Source: an uncultured Flavobacteriales bacterium
GTDB lineage: Bacteria; Bacteroidota; Bacteroidia; Flavobacteriales; Flavobacteriaceae
Direction: 5' to 3'
NCBI GenBank assembly: GCA_913009535.1
Contig: CAJVXR010000008.1
Location: 1 to 31,267, forward strand
DNA: 31,267 nt
A program made the translations under genes and the position numbers. Positions 7,384 through 16,635 of the stretch are shown here, piece by piece. The notes under the pieces are model-generated. The model searched no databases. It saw only the letters and a list, made by a program, of their open reading frames with translations, and was not told where the DNA came from. How positions within the stretch are numbered: the stretch's first letter is position 1; each line of letters starts with the position of its first letter.

Positions 7384-9060
7384 ATGAAAAATTCATTTTT
7401 TTATCTATTTTTTTTATTAGCAAGTATATGTATCTACTCTCAAAGAATCAATAATAATCCTCTTGGTTTTGAATCTATTTTGTCTGGAACTTTTGGAGAA
7501 CTAAGATCAAATCATTTTCATTCAGGTTTAGACATTAAAACAAAAGGTAAAGAAGGCGCTAAAGTTTTTTCTGTAAACGAAGGATATGTAAGTAGGATTA
7601 AGATATCTAGGGGAGGGTATGGAAAAGCTATTTATATTAAACACCTTGATGGCACTACTTCAGTCTATGCACATTTACAAAAGTTTTCATCTAAGATCGA
7701 TAGCATAGTAAAGAAATTACAATACAAAAATGAAAATTACGAAATTGAGTTTTTCCCTGCTGTTAATGAAATAAATATTTCAAACAATGAAATCATTGCA
7801 TATTCTGGTAATACAGGAGGCTCTAGCGGTCCACATCTTCATTTTGAAATAAGAGACATTAACCAAAAGCCGTTAAATCCTTTAGATTATGGAATTAATG
7901 TTACTGATACAAAAGCACCAAATCTCAAAGCGTTAAAATTGTATAAACTGCATAAAAATAGCGAGATTCTGTCCTCCAGAAATCTATCTTTTTATAAATT
8001 AAGTAACAATAAATATATTACAGACACTATTTATGATACAGGTGATATAGGTTTTGGGGTTCAAGCCTTTGACCGACAAGATCTAGCAAATAATAAAAAT
8101 GGAATATATAAACTTAATACTTTTATAAATCTAGATACAATTTTAAAAGTAGCTTTTAATAAATTTTCATTTGACGAAACAAAACACATAAATAGATTAA
8201 TCGATTATTCAGAATTTAAAAAAAATAAAAAGAGATTTATAAAATTATTTATTCAAGAAAATAATCCGCTATCTGTATTTAAAAAAGAGTTGAATAAAGG
8301 GGTGATTGAGCTTAAAAGAGATAGTAGCTATATATTTAGAATAGAACTCGTTGATTTTAATAATAATTTAGCTGAAATTATTATTCCAATAAAAGAAAAA
8401 GAATCTAAAACTAAAAATATAGATGCTGAAGTAGTCAAAATAGAAGACATTAATAAAAAGTTTATTAATATAAATAAGAAATATTTTATCTCCAAAAACA
8501 ACTCTTCAATTTCAATTGATAAAGAATCTTTTTATTCTAGTATTTTTCTTAAAATAGATAGTAAAATCGATACTCTAACTATAAACAGTGATACAATTCC
8601 TTTAATCAAATCATTGAGAATAAAATTCAAAAAAACTACTTTCAATAACTCATACATAGGAAAACTAATTAAAAAATCTAATAAAAGCAGTTTTGTCTCA
8701 TCAAATGTTAAGGGAGATTCTATTGTAGCTTATACAAAGAGTCTTGGGACTTATATCTTGGCAAGAGACACAATTAATCCTACGATAAATCCGTTAGGAT
8801 TTAATAAGAATGATTGGATAAGTGATCTAACCTACTTAAAATTTCAAATAAAAGATAAACAAACCGGTATCAAAAATTACAGAGCAACCATAAATGGTAA
8901 ATGGATTTTAATGGAGCCATTTAATAAAAATGGGGTTATTCGTTATAATTTTGGTGATAACATATCTAATACGACTAAAAACATTTTTAATCTTGAAGTT
9001 TCTGACAATGTTGGAAATACTTCTTTTTATGAAACTGTTTTTTATAGAAAAACAAACTAA
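7384..9060 (+). CDS. Secreted M23 family zinc metallopeptidase
   Basis: Probable peptidoglycan endopeptidase in the periplasm or outer envelope. The 558-residue protein has a cleavable signal peptide (about 1-19, ending CIYSQ). The M23/LytM domain spans about 27-165. Metal ligands are intact: His46 and Asp50 in NHFHSGLD, and His153 in SGPHLHFEIRD, with active-site His97 in YAHL. The remaining about 390 residues are poorly conserved, Lys/Asn/Ser-rich and predicted beta-rich; I cannot assign a domain there. The catalytic domain is N-terminal, unlike many M23 proteins, but this is common in Bacteroidota. The TonB-dependent receptor gene starts 3 bases after its stop, implying co-transcription. 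Confidence 0.9.
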   Translation: MKNSFFYLFFLLASICIYSQRINNNPLGFESILSGTFGELRSNHFHSGLDIKTKGKEGAKVFSVNEGYVSRIKISRGGYGKAIYIKHLDGTTSVYAHLQKFSSKIDSIVKKLQYKNENYEIEFFPAVNEINISNNEIIAYSGNTGGSSGPHLHFEIRDINQKPLNPLDYGINVTDTKAPNLKALKLYKLHKNSEILSSRNLSFYKLSNNKYITDTIYDTGDIGFGVQAFDRQDLANNKNGIYKLNTFINLDTILKVAFNKFSFDETKHINRLIDYSEFKKNKKRFIKLFIQENNPLSVFKKELNKGVIELKRDSSYIFRIELVDFNNNLAEIIIPIKEKESKTKNIDAEVVKIEDINKKFININKKYFISKNNSSISIDKESFYSSIFLKIDSKIDTLTINSDTIPLIKSLRIKFKKTTFNNSYIGKLIKKSNKSSFVSSNVKGDSIVAYTKSLGTYILARDTINPTINPLGFNKNDWISDLTYLKFQIKDKQTGIKNYRATINGKWILMEPFNKNGVIRYNFGDNISNTTKNIFNLEVSDNVGNTSFYETVFYRKTN

Positions 9061-9063
9061 TTC

Positions 9064-11526
9064 ATGTTAAGAAATAAAGTATATATCTTACTAATAATAT
9101 TTTTATTACCAATAGTGTGCCTATCTCAAAAGAGTTATATAAAGGGAGTTGTTTTAGACATTAATAATAATCCAATTGAAAACGTCAATATAACATCAAC
9201 TTCTAAAGAAGTCAAAAATGGTGTTACTACAAATATTAATGGTTTTTATTCTATTGAAATTGATGCTCTTGAAGATGTTCATATTATTTATTCTCATGTT
9301 AATTACAAAAACATCTCTTACAAAATTAACTTAAAAATAAATGAAGTGTATGAATTTTACCCTGTAATGGATCAAAACATTGAACAGATTGAAGAAATTA
9401 TACTAAACTCAAATCAAAGAAAAAAACTTAAAAGTATAGTTAATATAAATCCACAAATTATTAGAACAATTAAAGGCGCTCAACCTGGGATTGAAAATTT
9501 ATTAAAAACACTACCTGGAGTTAATATATCTAATGAGTTGAGCACTCAATACTCTGTTAGAGGAGGCAACTTTGATGAAAACTTAGTCTATGTTAATGGA
9601 ATAGAGATATACAGGCCTTTTTTAGTTAGATCAGGACAACAAGAAGGACTAAGTTTTGTTAACTCTAATCTGATTAAAAATATAAACTTTTCAGCTGGGG
9701 GTTTTCAATCAAAATACGGGGATAAACTATCTTCAGTTTTAGATATCGAGTATAAAAACCCAAAATCAAATAATATTTCAGCCGGTTTAAATTTGCTTGG
9801 AGGGAATTTAACGTTAGAAAGCATCTCTAAAGATGCTAAAACTTCAAATATCTTAGGAATTAGATACAGAGATAATAGTATGCTTGTAAATTCAAGGGAA
9901 ACAGCAACAAACTACAATCCAAAGTTTATTGACATTCAAAATTTTTTAACTACTAATTTTAATGAAAAATTAAGTTTAAATTTTTTAACCTATATGTCAG
10001 TTAATAATTACAACTTCAAACCTGAAATAAGACAGACTAATTTTGGAACACTTGATGAACCTATTGCATTAATAGTTAATTATGATGGACAGGAAAAAGA
10101 CAAGTATCAAACATTGTTTGGTGCTGCAAAATTGAATTTTAAGTTGTCTAATAAAATAGATTTGTCCTTAATAACTTCTGCTTTTCAAACAAGTGAAAAA
10201 GAATATTTTGATATACTTGCTAAATACAGGCTTGGAGAGGTTAATAATAATATTGGAGATGAAAATTTAGGTGATGTTGAATTCTCAGAAGGAATTGGCA
10301 GCCAGCTCAATCATGGTAGAAATAATTTAAACGCCTTAATTTTCAATATCGAACATAAGGGTAATTATAAAAATAACGATAATAATTTTGAATGGTCTGT
10401 AAAGTTAACTAGAGAAGATATTAAAGATAGAATTGTAGAGTGGGAAGTAATTGATTCTACAGGATACTCAATTGACCCACCTTTTTTTGAAACTATTGGA
10501 GATCAACCATATACTCCAAATGAAGGTCCAATTGTACCTTATCAAAATATAAGAAAGACTAACCAAACAAAAACTAATCGAATTCAGTCTTATTTTCAGT
10601 GGAGTAAAAACTCCAACTTAGGTTCTTCAGAAATATACACAAATGCTGGAGTTAGAATTCATGGATGGTCAATTGACAGTAATAAAACCAACTTCATATT
10701 CAGTCCAAGATTTCAATTAGGCATTAAACCAGACTGGAAAAAAGATATAATATTTAAATTAAGTGGTGGTGTATATTATCAGCCACCTTTTTATCGTGAG
10801 CTAAGAGATTATAGCGGTGAAATAAATTATGATGTAAAAGCGCAAAAATCAATACAAATTGTTGCATCTAATGAATACAGTTATAAGCTTTGGAATAGAC
10901 CATTTAAGTTAACATCAGAGGTCTATTACAAAAATATGAGCGATATAAACGCCTATACAGTTGATAACGTTAGAATTCGATACTTGGCCAACAACAATAC
11001 TAAAGCATATGCATACGGCCTTGATATAAGGCTAAACGGTGAATTTATTAAAGGAACCGAATCATGGTTTAGTTTCGGATATTTAAATACTAAGGAAAAT
11101 ATTGATAATCAAGGGTTTATTCCTAGACCATCTGATCAAAGATTAAAGTTTGGAATTCTTTTTCAGGATTACATACCTAATATTCCGGATTTAAAAATGT
11201 ATTTAAATTTAGTTTATAATTCTGGAGTTCCAGGTGGAGCACCTAGTTATTCTAATACCTATAATTACCAAAATAGACTTCCAGATTATAAAAGAGCGGA
11301 CCTAGGAATATCATACATAGTTATTAACGAAAATAAAACTTACAAAAAAAGCTGGAAAAAGCACTTTACTGAACTTAGTATTGGATTAGAAATATTTAAT
11401 ATGTTTGATATGCAGAACTCAATAACTAATACTTGGGTTAGAGATATCTATTCAAAAAGACAATACTCAATACCAAATTACTTAACACCTAGAATATTAA
11501 ATTTAACAATAGACGTAAAACTCTAA
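9064..11526 (+). CDS. TonB-dependent receptor with N-terminal carboxypeptidase-regulatory-like domain
   Basis: Outer-membrane active transporter of 820 residues. A signal peptide (about 1-21, ending VCLSQ) is followed by a CarboxypepD_reg-like beta-sandwich (about 24-110, starting SYIKGVVLDINNNPIENVNI). The plug domain spans about 120-235 and includes LPGVNISNELSTQYSVRGG. A 22-strand beta-barrel continues to the C-terminus. There is no SusD gene beside it, so this is not a SusC/D polysaccharide locus. The substrate cannot be inferred from sequence. It is translationally close to the M23 peptidase (3-base gap) and converges on the cysteine desulfurase with a 2-base gap. Length is normal for this class. 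Confidence 0.92.
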   Translation: MLRNKVYILLIIFLLPIVCLSQKSYIKGVVLDINNNPIENVNITSTSKEVKNGVTTNINGFYSIEIDALEDVHIIYSHVNYKNISYKINLKINEVYEFYPVMDQNIEQIEEIILNSNQRKKLKSIVNINPQIIRTIKGAQPGIENLLKTLPGVNISNELSTQYSVRGGNFDENLVYVNGIEIYRPFLVRSGQQEGLSFVNSNLIKNINFSAGGFQSKYGDKLSSVLDIEYKNPKSNNISAGLNLLGGNLTLESISKDAKTSNILGIRYRDNSMLVNSRETATNYNPKFIDIQNFLTTNFNEKLSLNFLTYMSVNNYNFKPEIRQTNFGTLDEPIALIVNYDGQEKDKYQTLFGAAKLNFKLSNKIDLSLITSAFQTSEKEYFDILAKYRLGEVNNNIGDENLGDVEFSEGIGSQLNHGRNNLNALIFNIEHKGNYKNNDNNFEWSVKLTREDIKDRIVEWEVIDSTGYSIDPPFFETIGDQPYTPNEGPIVPYQNIRKTNQTKTNRIQSYFQWSKNSNLGSSEIYTNAGVRIHGWSIDSNKTNFIFSPRFQLGIKPDWKKDIIFKLSGGVYYQPPFYRELRDYSGEINYDVKAQKSIQIVASNEYSYKLWNRPFKLTSEVYYKNMSDINAYTVDNVRIRYLANNNTKAYAYGLDIRLNGEFIKGTESWFSFGYLNTKENIDNQGFIPRPSDQRLKFGILFQDYIPNIPDLKMYLNLVYNSGVPGGAPSYSNTYNYQNRLPDYKRADLGISYIVINENKTYKKSWKKHFTELSIGLEIFNMFDMQNSITNTWVRDIYSKRQYSIPNYLTPRILNLTIDVKL

Positions 11527-11528
11527 AA

Positions 11529-12677
11529 TTATTCTTTTATTAATTCATTTAGTTGAGTAACAACATAGTCTATCTGTTTTATAGTATTGTAAATACTAAA
11601 AGAGAATCTAAGTGAAACAAATTTATTTTGATCTACTGTAAGAACATTATTTAAAACGTGAGAACCTGCATCTGCCCCACTCTGACAAGCACTACCTTTA
11701 GAACAAGCTATTCCTTTCATATCAAGTTGAAACAGAAATAATGCTGACTTTTCTTTACTAATAGGAAATCTAACATTGACTAAAGTGTAAGTAGAATCAT
11801 CAAGATTAGAACTTAAACCATTAAACTCTACACCTTTAATAACATTCTTTAACCGATCAATAAAATAAGATTTAATTTTTTTTATATGATCAACCTCTTT
11901 TTCCATTTTATTAATAGAGATATCAAGTGCTTCTGACATACCTACAATATTATGCACACTTTCAGTTCCAGCTCGACAACCTTTTTCTTGTGAACCTCCA
12001 AAGATTAAAGGTTTTATTGGATTCGTGTTTTTTACATACGCAAAACCGATTCCTTTAGGCCCATGAAATTTATGTGCACTTGCAACTATGAAATCTATAT
12101 CTAAAAGAGATAAATCTAATTTATAGTGCCCTACGGATTGTACGGTGTCACTATGAAATAGAGAATTGTATTTTTTACACAAATCAGATACTAAGCTCAT
12201 ATCTAAAATATTACCTATTTCATTATTTATATGCATTAAGCTAACTAGAGTCTTTGATTGTGAGGATTTTAATATTAATTCTAAATCAGCATAGTCAATA
12301 TTTCCAAAGCTATCTAATTTAACATATGAAATTTCGATAGGGTAATCTACTTTTAATTGATCTAATGTATGCGTTACAGCATGGTGTTCAATTTTACTAG
12401 AAATTAAATGCTTAACACCCAAGTCTCTTACTGCACTTCTTAAAATACAATTATCAGCTTCGGTTCCACCAGACATAAAAATAATTTCAGATGGAGAAAC
12501 ATTTAAATGACCAGCTATTTTTTTCCTTGAAGATTCGATTAATGTTCTCGAACTTCTACCAAAACTATGAGTAGACGAAGGATTACCGTAATAATTCTTA
12601 GACACTTGAAGCATTTTATCAATAACTTTATCTCTTATTTGAGTAGTGGCAGCGTTATCTAGGTATACAGAATTCAT
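11529..12677 (-). CDS. Cysteine desulfurase (NifS/IscS-like, PLP-dependent)
   Basis: Removes sulfur from L-cysteine as an enzyme persulfide for Fe-S clusters or tRNA thiolation. The 382-residue protein starts with the typical YLDNAATT motif. The PLP-binding lysine is Lys203 in SAHKFHGPKG, preceded by cofactor-stacking His99 in EHHAV. The persulfide-forming cysteine is probably Cys331 in KGSACQSG; an extra Cys325 lies just before it. No scaffold (IscU) or SUF gene is adjacent, so the sulfur acceptor is unknown. It is 17 bases downstream of ornithine aminotransferase and probably co-transcribed. Flavobacteria usually also carry SufS; this copy is the group I type. Confidence 0.92.
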   Translation of the reverse strand: MNSVYLDNAATTQIRDKVIDKMLQVSKNYYGNPSSTHSFGRSSRTLIESSRKKIAGHLNVSPSEIIFMSGGTEADNCILRSAVRDLGVKHLISSKIEHHAVTHTLDQLKVDYPIEISYVKLDSFGNIDYADLELILKSSQSKTLVSLMHINNEIGNILDMSLVSDLCKKYNSLFHSDTVQSVGHYKLDLSLLDIDFIVASAHKFHGPKGIGFAYVKNTNPIKPLIFGGSQEKGCRAGTESVHNIVGMSEALDISINKMEKEVDHIKKIKSYFIDRLKNVIKGVEFNGLSSNLDDSTYTLVNVRFPISKEKSALFLFQLDMKGIACSKGSACQSGADAGSHVLNNVLTVDQNKFVSLRFSFSIYNTIKQIDYVVTQLNELIKE

Positions 12678-12694
12678 TAATTATGAGTTAAAGT

Positions 12695-13927
12695 TTATAT
12701 TTCAAATTCTTTTAAAGTTTTCTTAATAATAGATAAAGCATCCATAAGCTGATCTTTCGTAATTATTAGAGGCGGTGCAAATCGAATAATATTTCCATGT
12801 GTTGGCTTTGCTAAAAGACCCTTAGAAGACATGGACTTACATATGTTTAAAGCAGTCTCGCTTTCTTCTGAATCATTTATGACTATAGCATTTAATAATC
12901 CCTTACCTCTAACAATTCTAGCTATACCACTAGTTTTAATGTATTCATTAATTTCAGATCTAAAGAGTTTCCCTAAAGATTCTGCATTTTCAACTAACCC
13001 ATCTTCTTTAACAACTTCCAAAGCAGCAATTGCAACTTTACAACCTAAAGGATTTCCACCATAAGTAGACCCATGCTCTCCTGGTTTAATTGTAAGCATA
13101 ACTTCATTAGATGCTAAGACTGCTGAAACTGGAAAAACACCTCCGGAAAGAGCTTTACCTAAAATAAGTACATCTGGCTTAAAACCATGGTGATCACAAC
13201 ATAGCATCTTTCCTGTTCTAGCAATACCAGTTTGAACTTCATCTGCTATAAATAATACATTATGCTCTTTACACAAATTAAAAGCTGTCAAAAGATAATC
13301 ATCATCTGGAACTACAACTCCAGCTTCACCTTGAATAGGTTCTACCATAAAACCTGCAACATTAGGATCCGATAAAGCTATTTTTAAAGCATCGATATCA
13401 TTGTAAGGGATTAATTCAAATCCTGGCATAAAGGGACCAAAACCATTTGTGCTTGATGGATCTGTCGAAGATGATATAGCGCCTAGAGTTCTACCCCAGA
13501 AATTACCTTCAACAAAAATAATTTTAGCAGAGTTACTAGGGATTTTTTTTACTTCATAGCCCCACTTTCTTGCTAATTTAACTGCTGTTTCACCTCCTTC
13601 TACCCCTGTATTCATTGGAAGAACTTTGTCATAGCCAAAAAAAGATGTTATAAATTTTTCATATTCACCAAGTACATCATTGTGAAATGCTCTAGAAGTT
13701 AGAGTTAATTTTGTAGATTGATCAATTAAGGCTTTAATAATTTTTGGATGACAATGACCTTGATTAACAGCAGAATATGCAGATAAAAAGTCATAATATT
13801 TCTTTCCTTCTACATCCCAAACATAAACACCTTCTCCTTTGTTCAAAACCACCGGTAAAGGATGATAATTATGAGCTCCAAACTTGTTTTCTATTTCAAT
13901 TGCTTTATCTGACAAACTTTGATGCAT
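12695..13927 (-). CDS. rocD: Ornithine aminotransferase
   Basis: PLP enzyme transferring the delta-amino group of ornithine to 2-oxoglutarate, giving glutamate 5-semialdehyde for proline or glutamate metabolism. At 410 residues it has class III aminotransferase motifs. The N-terminal [12 protein letters not shown] segment is typical of ornithine aminotransferases. Other motifs are [16 protein letters not shown], the PLP-ring Asp229 in ADEVQTG, and the Schiff-base Lys258 in [14 protein letters not shown]. Length fits. A minus-strand TAAATTTG (13957-13964) lies 30 bases before the ATG. The cysteine desulfurase follows after 17 bases; no other arginine or proline genes are nearby. Confidence 0.94.
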   Translation of the reverse strand: MHQSLSDKAIEIENKFGAHNYHPLPVVLNKGEGVYVWDVEGKKYYDFLSAYSAVNQGHCHPKIIKALIDQSTKLTLTSRAFHNDVLGEYEKFITSFFGYDKVLPMNTGVEGGETAVKLARKWGYEVKKIPSNSAKIIFVEGNFWGRTLGAISSSTDPSSTNGFGPFMPGFELIPYNDIDALKIALSDPNVAGFMVEPIQGEAGVVVPDDDYLLTAFNLCKEHNVLFIADEVQTGIARTGKMLCCDHHGFKPDVLILGKALSGGVFPVSAVLASNEVMLTIKPGEHGSTYGGNPLGCKVAIAALEVVKEDGLVENAESLGKLFRSEINEYIKTSGIARIVRGKGLLNAIVINDSEESETALNICKSMSSKGLLAKPTHGNIIRFAPPLIITKDQLMDALSIIKKTLKEFEI

Positions 13928-13937
13928 ACAAATCGTT

Positions 13938-13945
13938 TAGTTTTG
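13938..13945 (+). promoter_or_regulatory. Candidate -7 element for rlmD-DUF6452-DUF6048
   Basis: TAGTTTTG matches TAnnTTTG exactly. TTTG at 13918-13921 lies 16 bases upstream, slightly shorter than the usual 17-23. The implied leader is about 70 bases before the rlmD ATG at 14022. Confidence 0.4.
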
Positions 13946-13956
13946 TTAATTTTACA

Positions 13957-13964
13957 CAAATTTA
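13957..13964 (-). promoter_or_regulatory. Candidate -7 element for rocD and cysteine desulfurase
   Basis: Minus-strand TAAATTTG is a perfect TAnnTTTG element ending 29 bases before the rocD start. No good -33 TTG at the proper distance. The divergent rlmD element lies only 11 bases away, so the two promoters would overlap. Confidence 0.4.
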
Positions 13965-14021
13965 AAAATATTTAGTACAGAACTATAATCTTAGTCAATT
14001 AAATGTCAACAATTTCTATTA

Positions 14022-15428
14022 ATGAGAAGAAAAAAAAATAAAGAATTCAATAATATTACTATTGAACGCGTTGGTTCAAAAGGTAAATCTATCGGAGTTG
14101 CTGATGATGGGAAAACTATAATAATTGATGGAGGAGCACCCGGTGATATAGTAAACATACTTACCACTAAGCAAAGGAAATCATATTATCAAGGTAAAAT
14201 TACCGAATTTCATAAATATTCTGAAATAAGAACAACCCCAAAATGTGAACATTTTGGAGTTTGCGGAGGTTGTAAATGGCAACATATTAATTACGAAGAA
14301 CAGCTAAAGTTTAAACAAAATGAAGTAGAAAACAACTTACTTAGAATCGGAAATTTAGAACTTCCTAAGATAACTCCAATTAAAGCCGCAAAAAATGATT
14401 ATTTCTATAGAAATAAAATGGAGTATTCATTTAGTGATTCCAGATGGTTAAGTATTGAAGAAATTCAATCGAAAAAAATAATTGAAGAAAAAAATGCCCT
14501 TGGATTTCATATTCCTGGAATGTGGAATAAAGTAGTAGACATTAAGAAATGTTGGCTTCAAGAAGACTTTACTAATATAATTAGAAATTCAATTAAAGAT
14601 TTTTCAGTAGAAAACAATATTCCGTTTTTTAATCACTCTAATCAAAGTGGAGAACTAAGGACTCTAATGATAAGAACTACTAGTACCGGAGAAGTTATGA
14701 TTTTAGTTCAGTTTTATTCGGATAACAAGGATAAAAGAAAACTATTATTAGACTACATAATAAAAAAATTTCCAACTACTAATTCTTTATTATATGTGAT
14801 TAATAATAAAGCCAATGATACTATATATGACCAAGAGGTGAAAACTTATTATGGGGATAGTTTCATTACCGAACAAATGGAAGGTCTTAAATTTAAAATC
14901 AATGCGAAGTCATTTTATCAGACAAATTCAGATCAGGCATATGAATTATATAAAATCGTGAGAGATGTAAGTGACTTAGATAGTACTGATACTGTTTATG
15001 ATCTATACACTGGTACAGGTACAATCGCTTTATTTGTAGCTAAAAATGCTAAAAAAGTTGTAGGTATTGAGGCAGTTCCTGATGCTATAATAGCAGCAAA
15101 AGAAAACGCTACTAATAACAATATAAAAAATGTTGATTTCTATGTTGGTGATATGAAGACGGTTTTTAATGACGATTTTATAAAAGCAAACGGCTATCCA
15201 GATGTAATTATTACTGATCCTCCTAGAGATGGAATGCATAAAAAAGTAATTGAACAAATAAAAAATATTTCACCATCTAAAATCATATATGTTAGTTGCA
15301 ATAGCGCTACTCAAGCTAGAGATCTTGAGTTACTTAAAGATGATTATAAAATAATTAATTCTCAAGCTGTGGATATGTTTCCACAAACACACCATGTAGA
15401 AAATGTTGTACTTTTAAAGAAAAAATAA
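14022..15428 (+). CDS. rlmD: 23S rRNA (uracil-C5)-methyltransferase RlmD, TrmA/RumA family
   Basis: Methylates a uracil of 23S rRNA (U1939 in E. coli) at C5 using SAM. The 468-residue protein has an N-terminal TRAM domain (about 10-65). A [4Fe-4S] cluster set follows: Cys75, Cys81 and Cys84 in PKCEHFGVCGGCKW, plus Cys177 in IKKCWLQ. The SAM-binding motif is YDLYTGTGTIALFVA (about 325-340). DPPRDGMHKK comes next, and the catalytic nucleophile is Cys426 in YVSCNSATQARD. The terminal QTHHVENVVLL carries the conserved base Glu. It heads a tight unit with the DUF6452 lipoprotein 2 bases after its stop. Distinguishing rlmD from trmA-like paralogues rests on the four cluster cysteines. Confidence 0.92.
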   Translation: MRRKKNKEFNNITIERVGSKGKSIGVADDGKTIIIDGGAPGDIVNILTTKQRKSYYQGKITEFHKYSEIRTTPKCEHFGVCGGCKWQHINYEEQLKFKQNEVENNLLRIGNLELPKITPIKAAKNDYFYRNKMEYSFSDSRWLSIEEIQSKKIIEEKNALGFHIPGMWNKVVDIKKCWLQEDFTNIIRNSIKDFSVENNIPFFNHSNQSGELRTLMIRTTSTGEVMILVQFYSDNKDKRKLLLDYIIKKFPTTNSLLYVINNKANDTIYDQEVKTYYGDSFITEQMEGLKFKINAKSFYQTNSDQAYELYKIVRDVSDLDSTDTVYDLYTGTGTIALFVAKNAKKVVGIEAVPDAIIAAKENATNNNIKNVDFYVGDMKTVFNDDFIKANGYPDVIITDPPRDGMHKKVIEQIKNISPSKIIYVSCNSATQARDLELLKDDYKIINSQAVDMFPQTHHVENVVLLKKK

Positions 15429-15430
15429 TT

Positions 15431-15958
15431 ATGAAGTTTCATCATTATATTTATTTGATATTTATATTTAGTTTTATTGCTAGCTGTGAAAAAGATGATA
15501 TCTGTGCTGAATCTACTGCCACTACCCCACAATTAGTAATTACTTTTAAAGATGCTGATAATACTACAGAAAGTAAACCTGTGGAATCTTTAGGAATATA
15601 TGCGTTAAAGGATAATCAGTTAATTCTAATTGAATCAATAAACGGAATCAATACTGATTCTATAGCCATACCTCTTAGAAACGACATTAGTATTTCTGAC
15701 TTTAAATTTTACAAAAATTATTCTCTAATCGATGAAGTAATTCTTGGAGAAGAAAATCACATACACTTAGATTACAGTATCGAAGAAGTTTTTGTTTCTA
15801 GAGCTTGCGGATTTATAAATAATTATAACGATTTATCGGTTTTTAATTATGATCCTAATGTGTTTGGACCTCCAACAGGAACATGGATTAGTGGATATGA
15901 AATTATTAACTCAATAGTAGAAAACGAAAACCAAGCACATGTTAAAATATTTCACTAA
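15431..15958 (+). CDS. DUF6452 family lipoprotein
   Basis: A 175-residue lipoprotein of unknown function. The signal peptide ends in SFIASC, so Cys19 would be lipidated, and the mature start CEKDDICAE is strongly acidic. Bacteroidota export lipoproteins with such acidic starts to the outer membrane surface. The TTPQLVITFKDA segment and the later VFVSRACGF motif match what I recall of DUF6452, a flavobacterial family normally found beside RlmD and a DUF6048 protein. It starts 2 bases after rlmD, and its last 20 bases overlap the next gene in another frame. Confidence 0.82.
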   Translation: MKFHHYIYLIFIFSFIASCEKDDICAESTATTPQLVITFKDADNTTESKPVESLGIYALKDNQLILIESINGINTDSIAIPLRNDISISDFKFYKNYSLIDEVILGEENHIHLDYSIEEVFVSRACGFINNYNDLSVFNYDPNVFGPPTGTWISGYEIINSIVENENQAHVKIFH

Positions 15959-16616
15959 AATATTATTTGTTTTCATAATACCTGTTTTTACTTTCTCCCA
16001 GGAAAGTACTGTTGCAAATGATTCTATAAAATACGAACAAAAATATGGACTTAGAGTTGGATTTGATTTATTCAAAATTTACAGTGATGGATTTGAGATT
16101 AATGCCGACTATAGACTCAGCAATAAACTTTATATAGCATCCGAAATTGGGTTAAGCGAAAAAACTATTGATGAAAACTATTTAAACTTTACATATAAAG
16201 GAACTTATATAAAGACTGGTATTGACTACAATATGCATACTAATTGGTTAGATATGCAAAACATGATTTTCTCAGGAATAAGAGTAGGCTATAGTATGTT
16301 TGATCAAACAATTAACAACTACACTATATATGATACAAATAGTCAAACTTGGGGACAAAGCATTATAAATATTCCAATTAGTAACACAAATCTTTCATCT
16401 TTATGGGTGGAATTAATAATTGGGATAAAAGCTGAAATATTAAATAATTTATTTTTGGGATTCAATTTAGAAGTAAAAAAAATGATTGATTCCGGTTCAA
16501 AAAATAATATTCAAAACTTACATATACCTGGATTTAATAAAACATATGAAGGCAGTTCGTTTGGAGTAGGTTTTGGATATAAAATATCATACCTAATTCC
16601 AATTATAAAAAAGTAA
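15939..16616 (+). CDS. DUF6048 family outer-membrane protein
   Basis: A 225-residue exported protein with signal peptide (about 1-20, ending VFTFSQ). The mature part alternates hydrophobic and polar residues as in a small beta-barrel (GLRVGFDLFKIYSDGFEINA, then several Tyr/Gly-rich strands). It ends KISYLIPIIKK. The pattern fits DUF6048, a Bacteroidota family of unknown function that accompanies DUF6452. The ATG lies within the end of the DUF6452 gene (20-base overlap), so translation is probably coupled and the two products may form an envelope pair. The start is supported by the complete signal peptide it yields. Confidence 0.8.
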   Translation: MLKYFTKILFVFIIPVFTFSQESTVANDSIKYEQKYGLRVGFDLFKIYSDGFEINADYRLSNKLYIASEIGLSEKTIDENYLNFTYKGTYIKTGIDYNMHTNWLDMQNMIFSGIRVGYSMFDQTINNYTIYDTNSQTWGQSIINIPISNTNLSSLWVELIIGIKAEILNNLFLGFNLEVKKMIDSGSKNNIQNLHIPGFNKTYEGSSFGVGFGYKISYLIPIIKK

Positions 16617-16635
16617 TAGCTATAAGTTTTTTTTT
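16607..16635. terminator. Bidirectional terminator-like hairpin between convergent genes
   Basis: An A-tract (16607-16612) and a T-tract (16627-16635) flank the palindrome ATAGCTAT (16616-16623), giving an imperfect stem with oligo-U on either strand. It straddles the stop codons of the DUF6048 gene and the RNA methyltransferase, which lie 3 bases apart. The stem has two mismatches and is AT-rich. Confidence 0.4.

Noticed and set aside
9064..11526. SusC-type polysaccharide utilisation locus
   Set aside because: No SusD gene, glycoside hydrolase or sulfatase is adjacent; the neighbour is an M23 peptidase, so a general TonB-dependent receptor is the safer call.
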